Assembly: GCA_028817225.1 (NCBI GenBank)
Contig: JAPPQC010000024.1
Span: 1 to 47,233, forward strand
DNA length: 47,233 nucleotides
Source of the DNA: Gammaproteobacteria bacterium
Lineage (GTDB): Bacteria; Pseudomonadota; Gammaproteobacteria; Poriferisulfidales; Oxydemutatoraceae
Reading direction: 5' to 3'
In this document: piece after piece, positions 29,295 to 38,862 of the stretch
Layout: each line of letters starts with the position of its first letter
Position numbering within the stretch: position 1 is the stretch's first letter
The notes under the pieces: generated by a model
Told to the model about the DNA's origin: nothing
Database searches by the model: none
What the model saw: the letters and a program-made list of their open reading frames with translations, nothing else
Translations under genes and position numbers: made by a program

Positions 29295-29314
29295 TTCAGC
29301 CAATGGGCTGAACG
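29295..29314. repeat. 20-bp palindrome upstream of the RHS operon
   Basis: GTTCAGCCAATGGGCTGAAC has perfect 8-bp arms around AATG, 48 bp before the small membrane-protein start. It could be an operator or a leader hairpin. The rest of 29248-29420 holds no gene that I can support. Confidence 0.5.
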
Positions 29315-29420
29315 GTGGCATTTACCGGTATGAATGACAGAAACGGCGTCCCCCCGTCGGACGAACGGTCAATTCGGCGAAGTATTGCCGCTTCCGGCGA
29401 TGCGGGCGCGCCGGCAGCGT

Positions 29421-29456
29421 ACACAAAAAAGGCCGCCCGAAGGCGGCCTTTATGGT
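29421..29456 (-). terminator. Terminator of the small-peptide array
   Basis: AAAGGCCGCC / GGCGGCCTTT stem with a TTCG-type loop and TTTTTTGTGT on the minus strand, 20 bp past the last peptide stop. A strong rho-independent terminator. Confidence 0.92.
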
Positions 29457-29474
29457 GCCGGCAATGCGGCGCAG

Positions 29475-29591
29475 TCAGCGCTTGCGACGCTCATTGCGGC
29501 GATCTTCAAGACGCTCCATAATCAGCGCAATAATCACCGGAGTGATGAATGCTACAGCAACCACCAAAGAAAGGATTAACGGAGTGGTCAT
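29475..29591 (-). CDS. Small membrane peptide F of the MTTPLI array (38 aa)
   Basis: Starts MTTPLILSLVVAVAFITP, one predicted transmembrane helix, and ends with a highly charged tail (MERLEDRRNERRKR). Its ATG overlaps the stop of peptide E (AAATGACC). Helix plus basic tail resembles the layout of Fst/Ldr-type toxic peptides, but no sequence identity is claimed. Last gene before the terminator. Confidence 0.68.
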   Translation of the reverse strand: MTTPLILSLVVAVAFITPVIIALIMERLEDRRNERRKR

Positions 29592-29701
29592 TTCCGGGTG
29601 GTGGGTCGGCGGCTGTTATGTCGGTCAACCAGGGCAGCGACAATCCCCGTGACGGTGAATATCACGCCAACCACCAGAACAACAATTAGCGGAGTGGTCA
29701 T
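29588..29701 (-). CDS. Small membrane peptide E of the MTTPLI array (37 aa)
   Basis: Starts MTTPLIVVLVVGVIFTVTG, one helix, tail DRHNSRRPTTRK. Its stop overlaps the start of peptide F. The 16 bp upstream are almost identical to those before peptide D, a sign of recent duplication. An ATGGAA two codons upstream is an alternative start. Confidence 0.68.
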   Translation of the reverse strand: MTTPLIVVLVVGVIFTVTGIVAALVDRHNSRRPTTRK

Positions 29702-29716
29702 TTCCATGCTGTCGGG

Positions 29717-29809
29717 TTAGCGGTCGCGGCGCTGGGCAATCAGGCCGGCGACAATCACGGTGATGAGTACCGCGGCGAACACCAAAACAACGATTAGTGG
29801 CGTGGTCAT
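29717..29809 (-). CDS. Small membrane peptide D of the MTTPLI array (30 aa)
   Basis: MTTPLIVVLVFAAVLITVIV then AGLIAQRRDR. It differs from peptide C at only a few residues (F/L, I/V, G/T, D/N). One helix and a short basic tail. It is preceded by the same spacer as peptide E. Confidence 0.7.
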   Translation of the reverse strand: MTTPLIVVLVFAAVLITVIVAGLIAQRRDR

Positions 29810-29824
29810 TTCCATGCTGCCGGG

Positions 29825-29917
29825 TTAGCGGTTGCGGCGCTGGGCAATCAGGGTAGCAACAACCACGGTGATGAGTACCGCGGCAAGTACCAAAACAACG
29901 ATTAACGGAGTGGTCAT
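29825..29917 (-). CDS. Small membrane peptide C of the MTTPLI array (30 aa)
   Basis: MTTPLIVVLVLAAVLITVVV then ATLIAQRRNR. Nearest to peptide D. A GGTGA-type ribosome site lies 8 bp upstream, better than those of D to F. Confidence 0.7.
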   Translation of the reverse strand: MTTPLIVVLVLAAVLITVVVATLIAQRRNR

Positions 29918-29944
29918 TATTTATCACCCATGCACATGCCATCC

Positions 29945-30037
29945 TTAACGTCTGCGGAATTGGTCAATCAAGGCGATAATCCCCGGGATGCTGGCTATCG
30001 CGGCGACCACCAAAACAACGATTAGCGGAGTAGTCAT
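29945..30037 (-). CDS. Small membrane peptide B of the MTTPLI array (30 aa)
   Basis: MTTPLIVVLVVAAIASIPGI then IALIDQFRRR. One helix with a basic end. Its ATG overlaps the stop of peptide A (GAATGACT), and an AAGGAGG site lies inside the end of gene A, supporting real translation. Confidence 0.72.
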   Translation of the reverse strand: MTTPLIVVLVVAAIASIPGIIALIDQFRRR

Positions 30038-30219
30038 TCTTCCTTTTCCTCCTTTACTTTGATGCCGTTGACAAGAATTACTGCGGTCCCAACAGAGGCC
30101 ATGATAACTGCCACAGCAGTTTCCGGCGTGGTAAAACCCTGGATAATGCCGGCGGCGACGACAACCACGCCACACTGCCGCCCGCTGGCCATCAACTCTT
30201 TCAGGTCAATGTACTTCAT
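30034..30219 (-). CDS. Small membrane protein A, first gene of the peptide array (61 aa)
   Basis: Begins MKYIDLKELMASGRQCG and has two hydrophobic segments (GVVVVAAGIIQGF and AVAVIMASVGTAVILV) with a charged tail KVKEEKEE. Unlike the other five it lacks the MTTPLI start. A TGT-TATGCT extended -10 lies only 6 bp before the ATG, so the transcript may be leaderless; GGGGG before the ATG would otherwise act as ribosome site. Its AAGGAGG end serves peptide B. Confidence 0.65.
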   Translation of the reverse strand: MKYIDLKELMASGRQCGVVVVAAGIIQGFTTPETAVAVIMASVGTAVILVNGIKVKEEKEE

Positions 30220-30245
30220 GCCCCCAGCATAACACAAAAAACGCA

Positions 30246-30317
30246 GCCGTTCGTCGGAAAGTCTTGTCCTGTATGGCTTTCCGGCGCCATCAAACGCTCT
30301 CAAATGCCGTTCGTCGG
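30246..30317. repeat. Two direct repeats GCCGTTCGTCGG 60 bp apart
   Basis: Identical 12-mers at 30246-30257 and 30306-30317 lie between the divergent peptide array and the sulfite-dehydrogenase-like operon. They may be a regulator site. A TATAAT (30331-30336) for the + strand genes follows the second copy. Confidence 0.5.
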
Positions 30318-30373
30318 GCGGAAATTCTGCTATAATCAAGGCGGTTTCAATGCATCTTGCAAGGAGGTTTATC

Positions 30374-31723
30374 ATGATTCCGAAAGTCAACAGAATAAAC
30401 CGTTCGCGGCCCGTTGAGCGGGGCCTGCATGAACTGTACGCCGACGACCCCGAGCGCGCCGACCGGCTGGTGTTCGGCAGGCGCTGCAATGCTTCCCGAC
30501 GCGGCTTTCTGAAAGGGGCCGGGCTGGCCGGCATGGCCGCGGCGCTGGGTTTGCCGGTGGTGTTTTCCGGCAGAATGCCCGCCGGGCTGATACCGGCGGC
30601 GCTCGCCGATTCCACCGCCGACTTCAACTGGGCCGCCTACGGCAAAAAGGGCCTTCGCATTCTGAACGACCGCCCAATCAATGCGGAAACGCCGCCGCAT
30701 CTTCTCGACGATTCGGTGACACCCGCCAAATACATGTTTGTTCGCAACAACGGCATCGTGCCGCCGCGCGGGGAACTCGACCCCGGCGAGTGGACGCTGA
30801 CGATAGACGGCGAGTCCATCGAGCGCCCGCGCACGCTGACCATCGCGCAACTGAAAAAGGAATTCAGGCACCACACCTATCAGTTGCAGATTGAGTGCGG
30901 CGGCAACGGCAGGGCCGAATACGACCCGCCGGCGCGCGGCAACCAGTGGACCACCGGCGCCGTCGGCTGCGCCAACTGGACCGGCGTGCGCCTGCGCGAT
31001 GTGCTGGAGTCTGCGGGCGTGCGCCGCGGCGCGGTGTACACCGCCAACTTCGGCAAGGACAAACACCTGAGCGGCGACCCGAACAAGCGCCCCATTTCGC
31101 GCGGCGTTCCGCTGGCCAAGGCGATGGAGGACGAGTCGCTGATTGCGTGGGCGATGAACGGCGAGGACATCAACATCCTGAACGGCTATCCGCTGCGCGT
31201 GATCACCGCGGGGTGGCCCGGTTCAACCTGCGGCAAATGGCTGACCGGCATCGCGCTGCGCGACCGCGTGCACGACGGCGCCAAGATGACGGGCAAGGCA
31301 TACAAGGTGCCGAAGAACCCGGTGGCGCCGGGAACCAAAGTGGATGACAGCGACATGATGATCATCGAGAGCATGCCGGTGAAGTCGCTGATTACGCGGC
31401 CCCGCACCGCGATGGAACATGCGGCGGGCAGCGCGCTGGAGGTCGGCGGCCATGCGTGGGCCGGCGACTTGAGCGTGCGCGCGGTTCATGTGTCGGTTGA
31501 TTTCGGCGCGACCTGGCGGGAAGCGCGGCTGTCCAAACCCAAAAACCGCCTCGCGTGGCAGGACTGGTCCGCCAGCGTGCGCTTTCCGAAGACCGGGTAT
31601 TACGAGGTGTGGGCGCGCGCAACCGACGAACGCGGCGCCGCGCAGCCGATGCTGGTGCCCGGCTGGAATCCGAAGGGCTACCTGAACAACCGGTGCCACC
31701 GGATCGCCGTCCATGTAGTTTGA
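30374..31723 (+). CDS. Tat-exported molybdopterin oxidoreductase, sulfite dehydrogenase-like (SorA/SoxC type)
   Basis: Periplasmic Mo-cofactor enzyme (449 aa), probably oxidising sulfite. The Tat signal SRRGFLKGAGLAGMAAALG starts near residue 42. The Mo domain shows YMFVRNNGIVPP, and the Mo-ligand cysteine is in QLQIECGGNGRAEYDPPARG. GCANWTGVRLRDVLE and GWPGSTCGKWL are typical of the SUOX family. A Mo-co dimerisation domain follows (about 320-449). AAGGAGG lies 8 bp before ATG 30374, which decides the start. TATAAT at 30331 is the likely -10. A c-type cytochrome gene follows, as in SorAB. Confidence 0.92.
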   Translation: MIPKVNRINRSRPVERGLHELYADDPERADRLVFGRRCNASRRGFLKGAGLAGMAAALGLPVVFSGRMPAGLIPAALADSTADFNWAAYGKKGLRILNDRPINAETPPHLLDDSVTPAKYMFVRNNGIVPPRGELDPGEWTLTIDGESIERPRTLTIAQLKKEFRHHTYQLQIECGGNGRAEYDPPARGNQWTTGAVGCANWTGVRLRDVLESAGVRRGAVYTANFGKDKHLSGDPNKRPISRGVPLAKAMEDESLIAWAMNGEDINILNGYPLRVITAGWPGSTCGKWLTGIALRDRVHDGAKMTGKAYKVPKNPVAPGTKVDDSDMMIIESMPVKSLITRPRTAMEHAAGSALEVGGHAWAGDLSVRAVHVSVDFGATWREARLSKPKNRLAWQDWSASVRFPKTGYYEVWARATDERGAAQPMLVPGWNPKGYLNNRCHRIAVHVV

Positions 31724-31833
31724 TTGTGCGGGCGCGGCGGCGCGCCGGTTTTGCGGTGTCGCCGGGCGCGGCGCTGCCGTCCATGCGTTTGAGCGGGCGG
31801 CTGCGCGTTGTTCGTTTTGCGGTGGCGCCGCCG

Positions 31834-32187
31834 ATGTGTTCAGTCGTGCGGCGTGCCTGGCGGTTGGGCGCCGTTGTTTTTGCGTTGTTTGCGGGCGCGG
31901 TGTTCGCCGGTGATGCGGGCGCGCCGGACGCCGGCGGTTACGACCCCGGCAGCGGGTTTTTCATGGCGCCCGGCTACCAAGCGGCCATCGCGCATTGCAC
32001 GGCCTGCCATTCGGCGCAACTGGTGATTCAGCAGGGCCAGCCGCGCGGCGGCTGGATGGAGTTGATTGAGTGGATGCAGTCGGAACACGGCCTGTGGCAG
32101 ATTCCGCAGCCGCAACTGAACGAGTTGCTGGATTACCTGTCCGCACACTACGGCCCGGGCCGCCCTCATTTCGGGCGCAACGAGTAA
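31834..32187 (+). CDS. Monoheme cytochrome c subunit, SorB-like
   Basis: Small periplasmic cytochrome (117 aa), probable electron acceptor of the preceding enzyme. Signal peptide MCSVVRRAWRLGAVVFALFA with cleavage near VFAG. One heme site, CTACH, and a downstream Met-rich helix (WMELIEWMQ) that could give the axial Met. The C-terminal LLDYLSAHYGPG is typical of sulfite dehydrogenase cytochromes. An ATG at 31783 is the alternative start; 31834 is chosen because the signal peptide then begins normally. Confidence 0.85.
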   Translation: MCSVVRRAWRLGAVVFALFAGAVFAGDAGAPDAGGYDPGSGFFMAPGYQAAIAHCTACHSAQLVIQQGQPRGGWMELIEWMQSEHGLWQIPQPQLNELLDYLSAHYGPGRPHFGRNE

Positions 32188-32297
32188 CAACGGGCAGTAC
32201 TTCGGCGGGTTGGTAGCGGGGGGAGGATTTGAACCTCCGACCTTCGGGTTATGAGCCCGACGAGCTGCCAGACTGCTCCACCCCGCACCCGTTGTTA
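32185..32297. repeat. 10-bp inverted repeat flanking the initiator tRNA
   Basis: TAACAACGGG at 32185-32194 (including the cytochrome stop codon) and its exact complement CCCGTTGTTA at 32288-32297 sit on both sides of the tRNA. In the tRNA precursor they would pair the 5' leader with the 3' trailer. Confidence 0.75.
32211..32287 (-). tRNA. Initiator tRNA-fMet (CAU)
   Basis: 77 nt with encoded CCA. Anticodon loop CTCATAA within the initiator stem GGG/CCC, T-loop TTCAAAT, and acceptor GCGGGG / CCCCGC at positions 2-7/66-71. The 1:72 pair is open, as required of an initiator, but it is U1/U72 instead of the usual C1/A72. It lies 44 bp behind the DUF2182 gene on the same strand. Confidence 0.95.
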
Positions 32298-32331
32298 TTC
32301 TACCGGATTATACCGCAAAGCGGGCGGATTT

Positions 32332-33159
32332 TCAGGCGGTGAAATACCGCAGCAGCCAGTAAAGACCCCAGGCCGTCAGCGCGACGCCGGCGCCGACGCG
32401 CACCGCAGTGCCCGGCGGCACGACCTTTTCCATCAGCACGAAGACCGCGAGCAGCGCCATCCACAGCACATTCATCACGCCGACCGCGAACATCACCAGC
32501 ATCAGCGCCCAGCAGCAGCCGAGGCAGAACAAACCGTTGCGCGCGCCCATGCCGACGGCGCCCGCGGCGCCGTCCTTCCAGCACGACAGCAGAAAGCCGA
32601 GCGGCGAACGGCAGTAATCAAGGCAGGCGGTTTTCAGCGGCGTCCACTGATAAACGCCCGCGACCAGCAGCACAAGGCCGCCGAACAGCAGGCCGCCGCC
32701 CTCCATCATCCGGTTCAGCACATTGGCGACATGCAGCGGCCACTGCACCAGCGCGGCCAGCGCGCTGAACGCAACCCACACCAGCAGGTAGCCGAACACA
32801 AACAAATAAGTCTCGCGGCGGAAACTGCCGCCGGGATGGCGGCGCTTGCCGAGGGCGGCGTAGATGGCCGTCGCCGGCAGCACCGTCGGCAGCATCATCG
32901 CGACCATCATCACCGACCACATGAAGAACAGCGCCGTCAGGTCATAGAGCGTCCACGGGCGCCCGCCGGCGGCGGGCGGCATCCACATCTCCCAGCCGCC
33001 CGTGTGCATCTGCTGCATCTGCCACGACATGAACAGCAGGTAACCCCACGACACCGCCAGCACGGCGGCCATGCCGGCAAAAACAACACTCCGGTCCTTC
33101 CAGTCAAGCGGTGGCAGCGCCTCCGCCGCCTTCGCCAAAGCGGGATTTGTCTTGAACAT
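32332..33159 (-). CDS. DUF2182 integral membrane protein
   Basis: A 275-residue protein with about seven helices, of the DUF2182 family (predicted metal-binding). Seen features: MWSVMMVAMMLPTVLPA, the Cys motif PLKTACLDYCRSPLGFLLS, and GLFCLGCCWALMLVMFAVG. Ribosome site AGGGAG. It is divergent from a DUF1326 gene, the usual neighbour of this family, so the two probably act together; the function is unknown. Confidence 0.9.
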   Translation of the reverse strand: MFKTNPALAKAAEALPPLDWKDRSVVFAGMAAVLAVSWGYLLFMSWQMQQMHTGGWEMWMPPAAGGRPWTLYDLTALFFMWSVMMVAMMLPTVLPATAIYAALGKRRHPGGSFRRETYLFVFGYLLVWVAFSALAALVQWPLHVANVLNRMMEGGGLLFGGLVLLVAGVYQWTPLKTACLDYCRSPLGFLLSCWKDGAAGAVGMGARNGLFCLGCCWALMLVMFAVGVMNVLWMALLAVFVLMEKVVPPGTAVRVGAGVALTAWGLYWLLRYFTA

Positions 33160-33268
33160 GAATCTCCCTGAAATCCCCCCGAAATCTCCCTGAAAGGGGG
33201 GCCGCCATCATACCACGCGGGCACGCCGCCGCCCGGCGCCCGGCGGCGGGCGGGGGTTTCGGGCGGGG

Positions 33269-33297
33269 TTGTGCCGGTGGGGGCAAAGTAGTATGGT
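33269..33297 (+). promoter_or_regulatory. Likely promoter of the DUF1326 gene
   Basis: TTGTGC (33269-33274), 17-bp spacer, TATGGT (33292-33297), 45 bp before the start. The rest of the 183-bp divergent gap has a repeated AATCTCCCTGAAA and facing CCCCCC / GGGGGG runs at about 33163-33202. Confidence 0.55.
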
Positions 33298-33342
33298 ACC
33301 GGCATTCTATTTCACCACTTCACCACACCTATGGAGGAAGAA

Positions 33343-33945
33343 ATGTCCAAGAACTGGAAAATCGAAGGCAATTACTTTGAGTCCTGCACCTGCGATGTTG
33401 TCTGTCCGTGCATCTTTCTGAAGTCGCCGACCAAGGGCCATTGCAAGGCGCTGGTCGGGTGGGCCATTGAGAAAGGGCACATGGACAGCACCGATCTGGC
33501 GGGCCTGAATGTCGGCATCTACCTGAACGCGCCCGGCGACCTGACCGACGGCGGCTGGAGAATCGCCCTTTACATTGACGAGCGCGCCAGCGCAGACCAG
33601 AAAGCGGCGCTCGAGAAAATCTACGGCGGCGAAGTCGGCGGCCATCCGGCGGTCATCGCGAGTCTGGTCGGCGAGGTGATGGGCGTGCACTCGGCCTCCA
33701 TCCAGATTGACTACGGCGACAAGGAAAAGAGCATGGTCATCAAGGGCGTCGGCGAAGTGAAAGTCCACGCGCTTGAAGGCGCCGACGGCAAGCATGTCAC
33801 GGTGGACAACCCGCCGCTGGCGGTCGCGCCCGGCCACGCGATTGCGGTACACGAGACCGATGTCATGAAATACGACCACGAAGAGAAGCACAGCCACACG
33901 GGCACGGTCAGCCTGGCGTCGGCTTTCACCTACCAGCCGGACTGA
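33343..33945 (+). CDS. DUF1326 protein
   Basis: A 200-residue cytosolic protein of the DUF1326 family. The N-terminal cysteine motif ESCTCDVVCPCIF (CxCxxxCxC) suggests metal binding. Later parts include GWAIEKGHMDSTDLAGLNVG and FTYQPD at the end. ATG 33343 (MSKNWKIEG) is preferred over ATG 33331 because GGAGGAAG lies just before it. It pairs with the divergent DUF2182 gene. Confidence 0.9.
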   Translation: MSKNWKIEGNYFESCTCDVVCPCIFLKSPTKGHCKALVGWAIEKGHMDSTDLAGLNVGIYLNAPGDLTDGGWRIALYIDERASADQKAALEKIYGGEVGGHPAVIASLVGEVMGVHSASIQIDYGDKEKSMVIKGVGEVKVHALEGADGKHVTVDNPPLAVAPGHAIAVHETDVMKYDHEEKHSHTGTVSLASAFTYQPD

Positions 33946-33971
33946 AAAACCGGTCGAATAAAACTCCTGTG

Positions 33972-34004
33972 AAAACGCCGCGGTTTGCCTTGCAGGCCGC
34001 GGCG
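33972..34004 (-). terminator. Hairpin terminator, distal
   Basis: CGCCGCGG / CCGCGGCG stem followed on the minus strand by TTTTC. It is a second stop signal downstream of tRNA-Leu and faces the DUF1326 gene end. Confidence 0.6.
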
Positions 34005-34059
34005 GCGAAAACCACGTCAGCATCGTCTTCGCCAGCTGAGGCCGCAGGCCCGAACGGCA

Positions 34060-34097
34060 AAGAGGCCGCGCCGCCCGTCCGGGCGACGCGGCCTCTT
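34060..34097 (-). terminator. Terminator of the ftsH-secG-tRNA-Leu transcript
   Basis: AAGAGGCCGCG / CGCGGCCTCTT, an 11-bp perfect stem with a GC-rich loop, 19 bp past the tRNA 3' end. The T-tract is short (CTCTTT), and it may act in both directions. Confidence 0.75.
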
Positions 34098-34115
34098 CAG
34101 TATTCAATCGCCGGC

Positions 34116-34200
34116 TGGTGCCGATGGCCGGACTCGAACCGGCACGGCTTGCGCCACTGCCCCCTCAAGACAGCGTGTCTGCCAATTCCACCACATCGGC
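34116..34200 (-). tRNA. tRNA-Leu (GAG)
   Basis: 85-nt class II tRNA with a long variable arm, acceptor GCCGATG / CATCGGC, anticodon loop TTGAGGG, T-loop TTCGAGT and encoded CCA. It sits 31 bp behind secG, the same place as leuU in E. coli. Confidence 0.96.
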
Positions 34201-34230
34201 GTTGATTGGCCGGCTTTGCCGCCGATTGTA

Positions 34231-34695
34231 CTACCTTCCGGTTTCCTCCGGCAGCAGCGGCACATCGCCGGGCGGTTCGCCGGCGGCGGGGACATCGGTC
34301 GGCAGGCCGGAAGGCAGGCCGCCCGGCGGCGCATCGGGAATGTCCGGCGCGGCGGCGGGGCTGTCCGGGACGGCGTCGTCGGCGCCTTCGCCAAACTCTT
34401 CGCCGGCCTCCTCCATCAGCGGCGACCCGACGGCGCCGTCGTCAATCACGCTGTCGCCGAAATCGCGGTTGGCGATGTAGGTCAGCGACAGGCTGTTGAT
34501 CAGAAAAAGCGCCGACAGCACCGCGACCACCTTCGTCAGAAAAGAGGCCGAGCCTCTGGCGCCGAAGACCGAAGTCGAGCCGCCGCCCGAAAAAACCGCC
34601 CCGACTTCCGCGCCCTTGCCGCGATGCAGCAGTATCAGCACAATCAGAAGAATGGCGATGATGACTTCTATGCCAAGCAAAATTCCGTAAAGCAT
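34231..34695 (-). CDS. secG: Preprotein translocase subunit SecG
   Basis: Small partner of SecYE in the inner membrane (154 aa). Two helices (LLGIEVIIAILLIVLILLH and FLTKVVAVLSALFLINSLSL) flank the conserved GAEVGAVFSGGGSTSVFGARGSASF. The tail is longer than usual and rich in Pro, Gly, Asp and Glu. Start MLYGILLG chosen; the upstream frame overlaps tpiA. Order glmM-tpiA-secG-tRNA-Leu is as in Pseudomonas. Confidence 0.95.
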   Translation of the reverse strand: MLYGILLGIEVIIAILLIVLILLHRGKGAEVGAVFSGGGSTSVFGARGSASFLTKVVAVLSALFLINSLSLTYIANRDFGDSVIDDGAVGSPLMEEAGEEFGEGADDAVPDSPAAAPDIPDAPPGGLPSGLPTDVPAAGEPPGDVPLLPEETGR

Positions 34696-34711
34696 TGTTT
34701 CCTCACCGTTG

Positions 34712-35485
34712 TCAGTCGTGTTCCGGCGGCGGCGCCGCGCGGCAGATGTCCGCAAAAGCCTCCGCTTTCAGCGAAGCGCCGCCCACCAGGCCGCCGTCCA
34801 CATCATTCATTTGGAACAACGAGGCCGCATTATCCGTCTTTACGCTGCCGCCGTAAACCACCCGCACGCCTTCGGCGCGCCCGCCCGCCAGGCCGCCAAG
34901 CCGGTCGCGGATGAAGGCGTGCGCCTGCTGCGCCTGTTCGGGCGCCGCCGTCTCGCCGGTGCCGATGGCCCAGACCGGCTCGTAGGCGATGACAAAAGCG
35001 TCCGCGGCAAGGCCCGACAGCACCGGCGCGGCGGCGTCCAGTTGCCGCCGCAGCACTTCGCGGGTCTCGTCGGCGCGGCGCTGGTCGAGCGTCTCGCCGA
35101 CGCACAGAACCGGCTTCAGGCCGGCGGCGGCGGCGGCGCGCAGTTTCCCGGCAATCTGTTCGTCGCTCTCGCGGTAAATCAGGCGGCGCTCCGAATGGCC
35201 GACAAGGACATAATCGCAGCCCAGTTCCTTCAGCATCGCCGCCGACACCTCGCCGGTGAACGCGCCGTCGCGGTGTTCGCTGATGTTTTGCGCGCCGACG
35301 GCGACGCCGCTGCCTTCCAGCACCCGCGCCAGATGCGCGATGTGCACGAACGCCGGGCACACCAGCACCTCAACCTCAGCGGGCGGCGGGCGGCGCAGAA
35401 AGTCGCGCGCCCAGTCGCCGGCAAAGCGCAGCGAACCGTGCAGTTTCCAGTTCGCGGCGACCAGCGGGCGGCGGGCGGCGTTCAT
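34712..35485 (-). CDS. tpiA: Triosephosphate isomerase
   Basis: Glycolytic interconversion of DHAP and GAP (257 aa). Active-site residues are in AANWKLH (Lys), GHSERR (His) and YEPVWAIGTG (Glu); the phosphate loop is YGGSVK. Start MNAARRPLVAANWK lies 4 bp past the glmM stop; 28 upstream codons are open but run into glmM. Confidence 0.97.
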   Translation of the reverse strand: MNAARRPLVAANWKLHGSLRFAGDWARDFLRRPPPAEVEVLVCPAFVHIAHLARVLEGSGVAVGAQNISEHRDGAFTGEVSAAMLKELGCDYVLVGHSERRLIYRESDEQIAGKLRAAAAAGLKPVLCVGETLDQRRADETREVLRRQLDAAAPVLSGLAADAFVIAYEPVWAIGTGETAAPEQAQQAHAFIRDRLGGLAGGRAEGVRVVYGGSVKTDNAASLFQMNDVDGGLVGGASLKAEAFADICRAAPPPEHD

Positions 35486-35489
35486 CGGG

Positions 35490-36823
35490 TCAGGCGCCGA
35501 GCGAGCGGCGCGCCTCGTCGGCGATGCGCCCGGCCCACAGGCGGCTGGTGTCCTCAAGTTGCGACTCAACCATGATTCTCAGCAAAGGCTCGGTGCCGGA
35601 CGCGCGCACCAGCACCCGCCCGCCGTCGCCCAATGCCCGCCGCGCCGTCGCCGCGGCGCGCTCAACTTCGGGAACCTGCCCGTCAAGGCGCCGCCGCAGC
35701 GGCACATTGACCAGCACCTGCGGGCACTTGTGCACGGCGGCGGCGGCGGCGCCGAGATCGTCGCCGCTTTCCACCAGCGTTTGCAGCACCACCAGCGACG
35801 CGATGATCGCATCGCCCGTCGTCGTCTTGTCGAGGCAGATGATGTGCCCCGCCGGTTCGCCGCCGAGCGTCCAGCCCATGTCGGTCATTTTTTGCATCAC
35901 ATAACGGTCGCCGACGGCGGCGCGCTCAAAGCCGATGCCGCGTTCGCGCAGCGCCGTCTCCAGGCCGAGGTTGCTCATTTCGGTGCCGACAACGCCGCCG
36001 CGCAGGCCGCCGCGCCGGTGCAGGCCGTCGGCGATGATGAACAGCAGTTCGTCGCCGTCCACGAGGCGCCCGTCAGCGGCCACCATCAGCACGCGGTCGC
36101 CGTCGCCATCAAACGCGATGCCGAGATCGGCGCCGCCTTCGGCGACGGCGCGCTGCAACGCGGCGGGCGATGTCGTGCCGCAATCGCGGTTGATGTTGCG
36201 GCCATCGGGCGCGGCGCCGAGCAGCGTCACTTCGGCGCCGAGCGAACGATAGACTTGCGGCGCAACCTGCCAGACCGCGCCGTGCGCGCAATCCACCGCA
36301 AGGCGAACGCCGTCAAGGCGCATCGTTTCGGGCACGGCGGCCAGGCAGAAACGGAGGTAACGCTCGCCGGCGCCGTCCACTTGCGCCACCGCGCCGGGCA
36401 CGGCGGCGGCCTCGCACGACGCCTCCATCCGGCGCTCGATTTCAAGTTCCTCGTCGTCGGACAACTTGACCGCTTCGGATGAAAAAAACTTGATGCCGTT
36501 GTCCCGGTACGGATTGTGCGATGCGCTGATGACCGCGCCCGCGACGGCGCCCAGTTCACGCGCCAGATACGCGACGGCGGGCGTCGGCAGCATGCCTAAC
36601 AGGCCGACGCCGACGCCGGCGGCGGCCAACCCATCGCACAGCGCCGCTTCCAGCATCTCGCCCGAAACCCGCGTGTCCCTGCCGATAACGACGCGCCCGC
36701 CGCCGCCGCGAGCAAACACCCGCCCCGCCGCCCAGCCGAGTTGGCGCACCATCTCCGGCGTCATCGGCGGCGTGCCGACAACACCGCGAACGCCGTCGGT
36801 GCCGAAATATTTTCTGTTCCGGT

Positions 36824-36827
<4 letters not shown>
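35490..36827 (-). CDS. glmM: Phosphoglucosamine mutase with an apparent CTG start
   Basis: Converts glucosamine-6-P to glucosamine-1-P for peptidoglycan and LPS (445 aa, the E. coli length). The N-terminal [13 protein letters not shown] is family-defining but lies before the first ATG (36764). No ATG, GTG or TTG occurs in frame before it, only CTG at 36827, whose CTGA overlaps the ftsH stop by 4 bp. The phosphoserine loop is [17 protein letters not shown] (Ser about 103), the metal loop FDGDGDRV, the sugar loop GGEPAGHII, and the phosphate site [10 protein letters not shown]. Confidence 0.95.
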
Positions 36828-38749
<1,922 letters not shown>

Positions 38750-38787
38750 GCCGCACCTCCTCCGGTGGGTGAGATTTTCATGCGCTG

Positions 38788-38793
38788 ATTATA
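38788..38793 (-). promoter_or_regulatory. -10 element of the ftsH operon
   Basis: A perfect TATAAT on the minus strand (GGGTTATAATCAG), 38 bp before the ftsH ATG. No clear -35 is seen. Confidence 0.55.
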
Positions 38794-38862
38794 ACCCATC
38801 AAGGGAAACGCCGTTTGCGCCGTTGCAAGGCGGCGAAAGCGTTGATATAGCGTGCAATACGG

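Noticed and set aside
29315..29579. Two overlapping + strand frames of 68 and 81 codons
   Set aside because: They run through the terminator hairpin and the antisense of peptide F; no ribosome site or domain.
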